Assembly: GCF_003112735.1 (NCBI RefSeq)
Contig: NZ_BFBR01000008.1
Location: forward strand, 114,274-178,273
Reading direction: 5' to 3'
DNA length: 64,000 nucleotides
DNA from: Candidatus Phycosocius bacilliformis
GTDB taxonomy: Bacteria > Pseudomonadota > Alphaproteobacteria > Caulobacterales > Aquidulcibacteraceae
Positions within the stretch are counted from its first letter, which is position 1. Every line of letters starts with the position of its first letter. The notes beneath the pieces were generated by a model. That model was not told where the DNA came from. It made no database searches and worked only from the letters and a program-made list of their open reading frames with translations. Positions 56,171 through 64,000 of this stretch are shown here, piece by piece. A program made the position numbers and the translations under genes.

Positions 56171-56215
56171 CCAGCGCCGCAAGGCGTGGGGGTTCGACTC
56201 CCCCCGACCGCACCA
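56131..56215 (+). tRNA. tRNA-Leu (anticodon TAG)
   Basis: The 85-base class II tRNA has acceptor GCGGTCG paired with CGACCGC. The anticodon stem CTGGA/TCCAG has loop TTTAGGT (anticodon TAG), followed by a short variable arm (GCGCCGCAAGGCGT) and T arm GGGGGTTCGACTCCCCC. The discriminator is A and CCA is encoded. Its 5' 40 bases and upstream flank are duplicated at 52828-52931, and the SIR2-HerA genes lie between. Confidence 0.95.
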
Positions 56216-56341
56216 CTTCTTACGTGATTGGCTTTCGAGCTGAAAAACCTTCGGTTATTGCGCACGAGATAATCTGGGGTTGCCGCTTATAGCCACATAA
56301 GTCGTCTGGCACGTACAATCGCGCCTCACCGCCCAAAACGA

Positions 56342-57142
56342 TTAGAAGGGGGTGAATTTTTTTCCGCGATTGAAATAATAGTCTTCAATAGGCGTTTGGG
56401 GGGGAATTTCGTCTGGCCCCCGGAAACCCACAGTTCCCGCCGGTGTACTCACAACCTTGGTAATCCAACCAGGCCGGGAGGCGCTGGCCATAATGCATTG
56501 AAACACCAGATTGGATAGGCCAGGAAGGCTTCTCCATGGGGCATCAACGCCTTGCCAATAATCGCCTTGCCAATGGCTCCATCCCCAGTCCTCAATGATA
56601 TAGAGGCCATTTGGCTTTAGCTTTGGAAACAAGGTTTCAAAGGTTGCAAGGCTGGGCTCATAAAGATGGCTTGCATCGTCGATAACGAGGTCCAGTTTCT
56701 CGTCTTGAAACTCACTCTTGATCACCTGTTCCAAGCGGGTCTTATTGCTTTGATCCACATTTAAAAAGCAACGAATGTTCTTGCCGGATTCAGTTTTCAG
56801 ATAGTTTTTAAAGTTTGGCGTCGTATGGTCCTCGATGTCGATAAGACAGAGCGTTTCAGGATGGAACCACTCCATCAACAAGGCTGCAGCACCCCCACCG
56901 GCCACGCCCACTTCAACAACTTTCTTGGGCGCTAAAGGCACCACCCAATCATAATACAAGGCTAATAAATCTGGATTTTTCATGATCCAGAAGGCTCCGA
57001 TTGCCTCGGCGTCTTTGCGCTCTGCTCCGAAGTGAGATGATTGGAAGAGATAGTCTTTGACCTTGAATGTATCATTGCTGATCCACTGCAATGGGTCAGA
57101 TTTTGCAGAGCCCTGTGGTGGGGAAAGGTCACTGATCGACAT
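56342..57142 (-). CDS. Class I SAM-dependent methyltransferase (Methyltransf_24-like)
   Basis: This encodes a 266-residue protein with a Rossmann SAM-binding motif (VVEVGVAGGGAAALLM, ~74-89), then LCLIDIEDHT, DLVIDDASHLYEPS, and LKPNGLYIIEDWGWSHW. The pattern fits the Methyltransf_24/cephalosporin hydroxylase-like group found in glycan and surface-polymer pathways. AGGA lies eight bases before ATG 57142. It is isolated between tRNA-Leu and tig on the opposite strand, so it may be an accessory insertion. The substrate is unknown. Confidence 0.8.
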   Translation of the reverse strand: MSISDLSPPQGSAKSDPLQWISNDTFKVKDYLFQSSHFGAERKDAEAIGAFWIMKNPDLLALYYDWVVPLAPKKVVEVGVAGGGAAALLMEWFHPETLCLIDIEDHTTPNFKNYLKTESGKNIRCFLNVDQSNKTRLEQVIKSEFQDEKLDLVIDDASHLYEPSLATFETLFPKLKPNGLYIIEDWGWSHWQGDYWQGVDAPWRSLPGLSNLVFQCIMASASRPGWITKVVSTPAGTVGFRGPDEIPPQTPIEDYYFNRGKKFTPF

Positions 57143-57480
57143 GATACATATCCTTGAAACTCAAGATTTAAAAACACCCCTCTAACAACGCACCGCCTTT
57201 AGGGTCAACGTAAAATTCTATTCAGCCTTAGATAATTTACCGCCACATGCGGCACTGGGGACAGTTTGACTGAAGTCGCCCTGCATGTTGGCCAAAAAAT
57301 CCGCTAGACTGTTGACGTTCTGATTGGACAGCTTCTCAGTCCAAAGGCCAGACCGCACCAGTTACTGCACCTCCCATAGACACGGGCTCCACATCGTGGC
57401 ATAGGCGCGCACCTTGCGGGCAGCCGCCCCCACATCATTCCATCAACCCGCGTAATCCGCTTCCTGTTTAGGACATCATC
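57143..57480. other. Gene-free region upstream of tig
   Basis: No gene is visible here. It must carry the tig promoter and that of the divergent methyltransferase, but I could not identify boxes. At 57348-57360 a CCAGACCGCACCA stretch matches 12 of the last 13 bases of tRNA-Leu, which may be an insertion scar. Confidence 0.5.
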
Positions 57481-58965
57481 ATGCAAATCGTCGAAAAATC
57501 TGCAGAAGGCCTCAGCCGCGTCTATGGCGTCACTTTTGCCGCCAGCCTGATTGCCACGCGCACCGATGCCAAGATTGCAGAACTGGCCCCACAGCTCAAC
57601 ATTAAGGGCTTCCGAAAGGGCAAGGTGCCGGTGGTCCATGTCAAGCGCATGTATGGCAAGTCGATCATGGGCGATGTCGTCAATGAACTGGTCCAAGAAG
57701 GTGTCGAAGGGGCGATGACGTCCAATGGCGTGCGCGCCGCAAGCCAACCCGATGTGACCAATCTGGGCAAGCTGGCTGAGGTAATGGACGGCAAGGCCGA
57801 CCTGACGTTTGATGTTGAGCTGGACATCATGCCAGACTTCACCCCCGCTGATATTCAAGCCTTGAGCGTGACCCGCCCTGTGGCAGAGGCCACCGATGCC
57901 GAGATTGACGAAGCCTTGGCCGAAATTGCCAAGCAATCGCCTTCCTATGAAGCCAAGAAGGGCAAGGCCGCAGATGGCGATGCCGTGGTGTGTAATTTCG
58001 TCGGCAAGATCAATGGCGTTGAGTTTGACGGCGGCAAGGCCGATGGCTCGACCGTGGTTCTGGGTTCCAACACCTATATTCCCGGCTTTGAAGAGCAATT
58101 GGTCGGCGTGAAGGCCGGTGATGAGAAGGTGTTGAACGTGACCTTCCCAGCCGAATATGGCGTCCCCAGCCTTGCCGGGCAGGCCGCGACCTTCGATGTG
58201 ACTGTGGTTGAAGTCAAAAAGCCTGTTGAGACCAAGATTGATGACGAATTGGCCAAAAATCTCGGCCTGTCGGATTTGGCGACGCTGAAAGAGGCGATCA
58301 AGAAAAATATCGAAGACCAATTTGCCGCTCTGTCGCGTCAAAAGGCCAAGCGTTCGCTTCTGGATGCGCTTGACGCCACCCACAGTTTCGACTTGCCACC
58401 CAAAATGCTGGCTGCTGAATTTGACGCCATTTGGGCGCAAGTCACCCAGGACAAGGCCGCTGGCAATGAAGATCCTGAAGATGCCGGCAAGTCTGAAGAC
58501 GAACTCAAAGCCGATTACATGAAGATTGCCGAGCGTCGGGTCCGTCTGGGTCTGGTTTTGGCTGAATTGGGCCGGGTCAATGGCGTGGAAGTCAAGGACG
58601 AGGAAGTGGCGCGCGCCATTCAGGCCGAAGCCGCCCGCTTCCCTGGCCAAGAACGCCAAGTCTATGAATTCTTCCAGAAGAACCCCAATGCCGTGGCCAG
58701 CCTGCGCGCACCTCTCTATGAGGAGAAAGTCGTCGACTTCGTGCTGCAAATGGCCAAGGTTGAGGATGTGAAAGTCTCCCGCGCTGAATTGGAAAGCGAG
58801 GATGAGGTGGCCCCGGCAGCCGACGCCAAGCCCGCCAAGAAGGCACCTGCTAAGGCAAAGGCCAAGAAGGAGGCCGCCCCTGCCGAGGAGGCACCTGTTG
58901 AAGCCGCTGCCGAAGAAAAGCCAGCGCCAAAGAAAAAGGCTCCTGCCAAGAAAAAAGCCGACTAA
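57481..58965 (+). CDS. tig: Trigger factor (ribosome-associated chaperone, peptidyl-prolyl isomerase)
   Basis: This encodes a 494-residue ribosome-bound chaperone. The N-terminal ribosome-binding domain has the signature GFRKGKVP (~43-50). The FKBP-type isomerase domain is at ~150-245 (AADGDAVVCNFVGKINGVEFDGG). The C-terminal chaperone arms follow, with a ~55-residue Lys/Ala/Pro-rich tail (repeats of KKAPAKAKAKK type) longer than in E. coli. ATG 57481 has AGGA seven bases upstream. A terminator follows. clpP, which often follows tig, is absent. Confidence 0.95.
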   Translation: MQIVEKSAEGLSRVYGVTFAASLIATRTDAKIAELAPQLNIKGFRKGKVPVVHVKRMYGKSIMGDVVNELVQEGVEGAMTSNGVRAASQPDVTNLGKLAEVMDGKADLTFDVELDIMPDFTPADIQALSVTRPVAEATDAEIDEALAEIAKQSPSYEAKKGKAADGDAVVCNFVGKINGVEFDGGKADGSTVVLGSNTYIPGFEEQLVGVKAGDEKVLNVTFPAEYGVPSLAGQAATFDVTVVEVKKPVETKIDDELAKNLGLSDLATLKEAIKKNIEDQFAALSRQKAKRSLLDALDATHSFDLPPKMLAAEFDAIWAQVTQDKAAGNEDPEDAGKSEDELKADYMKIAERRVRLGLVLAELGRVNGVEVKDEEVARAIQAEAARFPGQERQVYEFFQKNPNAVASLRAPLYEEKVVDFVLQMAKVEDVKVSRAELESEDEVAPAADAKPAKKAPAKAKAKKEAAPAEEAPVEAAAEEKPAPKKKAPAKKKAD

Positions 58966-58988
58966 GCTTGGTTTCTTTCTCAGTCTTG

Positions 58989-59019
58989 CAAGGCCTCGGT
59001 CAAACGACCGGGGCCTTTT
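58989..59019 (+). terminator. Rho-independent terminator after tig
   Basis: AAGGCCTCGGTC pairs with GACCGGGGCCTTTT around a CAAAC-type loop, ending in TTTTGC, 24 bases after the tig stop. Confidence 0.85.
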
Positions 59020-59180
59020 GCTTTGCCCGGCCCCCTCGGCATACTATGCCATTGCCGCCAAAGCGTGAGCTGCGAACGTGGACCTCGTGGGCCTCTCCGG
59101 CACGAGGCTTAGGTCTGGGACCCAGCGGCGCCGTCAGGGATGGCACCGTTCACGGTTCTTTCCGTCTAGACCCTTTTTGG

Positions 59181-59369
59181 TGGAAACCTGTGTTTCACCA
59201 AAATGGGCCATCGAGCATGAGCGCAACATCTGTGTCATCACGTGTCGGTTTTCTCTGAAAACCGATCGCACCGCGACGCAGCAAAGCTGCGCACGTGACC
59301 ACCCAGCTGTCGCAAGAACAATTGAGGGTGCGGTTTGGTGGGGCAAAGGGAGCACCAAAGGGATTCTAG
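59181..59369. repeat. Repeat element A, copy 1
   Basis: This ~190-base sequence recurs in the same orientation at 59622-59830, with clear but incomplete identity. It contains hairpin TCGGTTTTC-TCT-GAAAACCGA (59245-59265), a GCAGC-AAA-GCTGC hairpin and a CACGTGAC core. Reading frames through both copies resemble each other but have no ribosome-binding site or known domain, so I treat it as noncoding or mobile-derived. Confidence 0.75.
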
Positions 59370-59386
59370 ATAAAAGACCTTCTCTA

Positions 59387-59485
59387 AACGATGTCATCCC
59401 AGCCGCAGCGAAGCGCAGAGCGGGGATCCCATGACGCAAAGGCGTCGCATGATCCCGGACCGGCTACCGCCGTCCGGGATGACAG
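59387..59485. repeat. Palindromic repeat element B, copy 1
   Basis: This ~100-base element begins GATGTCATCCC and ends GGGATGACAG. Internal hairpins are GACGC-AAAG-GCGTC and ATCCCGGAC paired with GTCCGGGAT across a CGGCTACCGCC loop. Similar GTCATCCC-bounded palindromic repeats are widespread in alphaproteobacterial intergenic DNA. A second copy follows 24 bases later in the same orientation. Confidence 0.75.
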
Positions 59486-59509
59486 GTGTTTGTTTAGAAA
59501 GACAAAACG

Positions 59510-59610
59510 AAACGATGTCATCCCCGCCGGAGCGTCAGCGGAGAGCGGGGACCCCATGACGCAAAGGCGTCACAAGATCCCGGACCGGCTACCGCCGTCC
59601 GGGATGACAG
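59510..59610. repeat. Palindromic repeat element B, copy 2
   Basis: This second copy of element B has the same boundaries and the same two internal hairpins. Differences from copy 1 are mostly in the first third (CCGCCGGAGCGTCAGCGG against CAGCCGCAGCGAAGCGCA). Confidence 0.75.
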
Positions 59611-59621
59611 CGGTTTGATGA

Positions 59622-59830
59622 TTTCCACTTGGAACCGTTTGGTGCAACTTGCGTTTCACCAAAACGGTCCATCGAGTTTGAGCGCGACATCTGGGTCGTC
59701 AAGTGTCCGTTTTCTTCGAAAACGGATCGCGGAGCGACGCAGCAAAGCTGCGCACGTGACCACCCCGATGTCGCAAGAACAATTGAGGTTGCGGTTTGGT
59801 GGGCTGGAAGGATCACCAAAGCGGTTCTAA
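59622..59830. repeat. Repeat element A, copy 2
   Basis: This second copy of element A has the same orientation as 59181-59369. The hairpin TCCGTTTTC-TTC-GAAAACGGA (59706-59726) keeps all nine pairs; the third pair is C-G here and G-C in copy 1, a compensatory change. The GCAGCAAAGCTGCGCACGTGACCACC block is unchanged between the copies. Confidence 0.75.
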
Positions 59831-60240
59831 TTTGAATTGCTGGATCTCATGCTCAAGATTTCAGAAATGGGAGCGCGAGGCTGTTCTCACCCTCTACCCA
59901 CTATAGAGCAGAAGGGAGGGTGCCCCCCCACTGCGCCCCCACCTTGACCCAAACGCTGTCCAGTTATAGGAACGCCGCCGAAGAAAGCCTCTGAGTCTTG
60001 GGGTGCCGCAGGGCATGGCCGGGAAGGCGGGGGTCTTCCAGACAATGTGATCATCTCGCGCATGGCGCACCGGACCAAGGGGGACGGTGGTTTTGCTCGT
60101 TTTGGCGTTTGGTTTTGGAAGCTTGTGAGACAGGGCTGCGCGCGCAGCTTATTCGTTGAGGCAAACGCTTTAGCGGGACGCGCATTGGAAAGAGGGTAAT
60201 AGCCACCCATCCGTCGGCTATACAGGAGCGTTATAGAAAC
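59831..60240 (+). promoter_or_regulatory. Gene-free upstream region of the str operon
   Basis: No gene is supported in these ~400 bases. A 14-bp perfect palindrome GCTGCGCGCGCAGC lies at 60135-60148, followed by TTGAGGCAAACGC-type sequence that could include the main promoter of rpsL-rpsG-fusA-tuf. AGGAG occurs 12 bases before the rpsL ATG. I cannot define the promoter boxes. Confidence 0.5.
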
Positions 60241-60612
<372 letters not shown>

Positions 60613-60742
60613 TCGCACGGCGGTTTATGTCGATCATGTTGATGTGTTCGTTGGTTTCAAAAGGGCATCGCGCCTCCCACCGAACAGATTGGTTTTCTTG
60701 CAGGCCGGGCCTGCTCACTAAAGTCTAGACACGAGGTTTCCC

Positions 60743-61213
60743 ATGTCACGTCGTCGCCGCGCCGAAAAGCGCGACATCCTGCCAGATCCCAAGTTCGGCG
60801 ATATGGATGTCACAAAGTTGATGAATTACATCATGTATGAGGGCAAGAAGTCGGTTGCAGAATCGACCATCTATGGCGCTTTCGAATTGTGCGAAAAGCG
60901 CGCCAAGCGTTCGGCTCTCGAAGTGTTCCATGATGCTCTCGACAATATCTCGCCTGCCATCGAAGTGCGCTCGCGCCGGGTCGGTGGGGCCACCTATCAG
61001 GTTCCAGTGGAAGTGCGCGCAGAGCGTCGCAAGGCACTGGCGCTGCGCTGGCTCGTGGGTGCTGCCCGCAAGCGCAATGAATCCACCATGCAAGAGCGTC
61101 TTGCCGGTGAATTGACCGACGCCGCCATGAACCGCGGTTCGGCTGTCAAGAAGCGTGAAGACACGCACAAGATGGCTGAAGCGAACCGCGCCTTCTCGCA
61201 TTATCGCTGGTAG
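60743..61213 (+). CDS. rpsG: Ribosomal protein S7
   Basis: This encodes the 156-residue S7 protein, which nucleates assembly of the 30S head and represses its own operon in E. coli. The conserved start [35 protein letters not shown], and the end NRAFSHYRW are present. GAGG lies six bases before ATG 60743. The 39-base gap to fusA fits co-transcription. Confidence 0.97.
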   Translation: MSRRRRAEKRDILPDPKFGDMDVTKLMNYIMYEGKKSVAESTIYGAFELCEKRAKRSALEVFHDALDNISPAIEVRSRRVGGATYQVPVEVRAERRKALALRWLVGAARKRNESTMQERLAGELTDAAMNRGSAVKKREDTHKMAEANRAFSHYRW

Positions 61214-61252
61214 GACCAGTCAAACCAAGAACTCCCCTGAAAGGGTTTTTCA

Positions 61253-63331
<2,079 letters not shown>

Positions 63332-63375
63332 TCCCACCCCTCTTTACCCAACTTATGAAAAGCTGAGAGAAAACC

Positions 63376-64000
63376 ATGGCAAAGGAAAAGTTTGAACGGA
63401 CGAAGCCGCATTGCAACATTGGCACGATTGGTCACGTGGACCATGGCAAGACGACGTTGACGGCGGCGATTACGATGACCTTGGCGAAGGCTGGAACGGC
63501 CAAGGCGATGAGCTATGCGGATATTGACGCGGCTCCCGAAGAGAAGGCACGTGGTATTACGATCAATACCGCCCACGTGGAATATGAGACGGCAAACCGT
63601 CACTATGCGCACGTGGACTGCCCAGGCCACGCGGACTATGTGAAGAACATGATCACGGGTGCAGCGCAGATGGACGGCGCGATCCTGGTGGTGTCGGCGG
63701 CTGATGGCCCGATGCCTCAGACCCGTGAGCACATTTTGTTGGCCCGTCAGGTTGGCGTGCCAGCGCTGGTCGTGTTCATGAACAAGGTCGACCAGGTGGA
63801 CGACGAAGAATTGCTGGAACTGGTGGAAATGGAAGTGCGTGAGCTTCTGTCGAGCTACCAATTCCCAGGCGACGATATCCCCATCACCAAGGGTTCGGCT
63901 TTGGCAGCGGTTGAAGGCCGTGACCCGAAGATTGGCGAAGAAGCCATTTTGGCGCTGATGGCATCGGTGGATGAGTATATTCCACAGCCAGAGCGTCCAT
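63376..64000 (+). CDS. tuf: Elongation factor Tu, N-terminal part (3' end outside window)
   Basis: This covers the first ~208 codons of EF-Tu, running off the window edge. The opening [18 protein letters not shown] is followed by GHVDHGKT (G1), RGITI (G2), DCPGH (G3) and NKVD (G4). It carries aminoacyl-tRNA to the ribosome as the GTP form. It starts at ATG 63376 with GAGAG a few bases upstream and is the fourth gene of the str operon. Confidence 0.97.
   Translation, partial: MAKEKFERTKPHCNIGTIGHVDHGKTTLTAAITMTLAKAGTAKAMSYADIDAAPEEKARGITINTAHVEYETANRHYAHVDCPGHADYVKNMITGAAQMDGAILVVSAADGPMPQTREHILLARQVGVPALVVFMNKVDQVDDEELLELVEMEVRELLSSYQFPGDDIPITKGSALAAVEGRDPKIGEEAILALMASVDEYIPQPERP

Noticed and set aside
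57304..58749. A 481-codon open frame on the minus strand opposite tig
   Set aside because: It is an antisense shadow of a strongly codon-biased gene, has no recognisable domain and no ribosome-binding site, and tig is certain.
59387..59610. Possible CRISPR array
   Set aside because: There are only two ~100-base repeats with internal palindromes, a 24-base gap and no cas genes, which does not fit an array.
59078..59835. Similar short plus-strand frames in both copies of element A (59078-59434 and 59629-59835)
   Set aside because: Their resemblance follows from the DNA repeat; there is no start signal or domain, and the covarying hairpin favours a structural role.

Overview
The window looks like a chromosomal segment of an alphaproteobacterium, most likely near the Caulobacterales or Hyphomonadaceae. 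This is inferred from gene content, not computed phylogeny. The evidence is several long TonB-dependent receptors, an FtsZ with a long Pro/Gln-rich linker, a CtrA-type TTAA-N7-TTAA box with GANTC sites upstream of ftsZ, and alphaproteobacterial versions of DUF1285, NudL-type Nudix and MoxR/DUF58/DUF4159 genes. Most of the window is conserved housekeeping sequence with short accessory patches.

Layout. (1) 1-19.7 kb is a peptide-uptake region. It has oligopeptide ABC transporter genes (oppB end, oppC, oppA), then a tandem duplication of a divergent pair (secreted S9 peptidase on minus, TonB receptor on plus), then a third TonB receptor and a TPR/aspartyl beta-hydroxylase gene. The likely logic is outer-membrane peptide import, periplasmic cleavage, then ABC import. 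(2) 19.7-33.5 kb holds sppA, a flavin amine oxidase divergent from a TetR regulator with a palindromic operator between them, tRNA-Gln(TTG), a SOUL protein, a GNAT protein, the four-gene MoxR-DUF58-DUF4159-membrane protein operon, and DUF1285 plus a Nudix hydrolase. (3) 33.6-44.3 kb is a rearranged division and cell-wall cluster: ddl-ftsQ-ftsA, then murI-murB reversed, then ftsZ-lpxC-glmM, then tyrS reversed.

(4) 44.3-52.8 kb holds an S41-type protein lacking both catalytic residues, anmK, a ParD/ParE-type module whose toxin gene has a nonsense codon, an inositol monophosphatase gene, a likely 6S RNA just upstream of the 5-formyl-THF cyclo-ligase gene, a YmdB-like phosphoesterase, yebC and an acyl-CoA dehydrogenase-like gene. 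(5) 52.8-56.2 kb is the most notable accessory patch. A two-gene SIR2-HerA anti-phage system lies between a 104-bp duplicated segment (promoter plus 5' half of tRNA-Leu) on the left and the intact tRNA-Leu(TAG) on the right, with no integrase gene. (6) 56.3-59.0 kb has a methyltransferase and tig. (7) 59.1-59.9 kb is a gene-free block of nested repeats in an A-B-B-A order, with a compensatory base-pair change in one hairpin. (8) 60.2-64.0 kb is the str operon rpsL-rpsG-fusA-tuf, with tuf cut by the window edge.

Several starts were moved from the longest possible reading frame, using ribosome-binding sites, signal peptides and usual family lengths. The reason is given in each entry.
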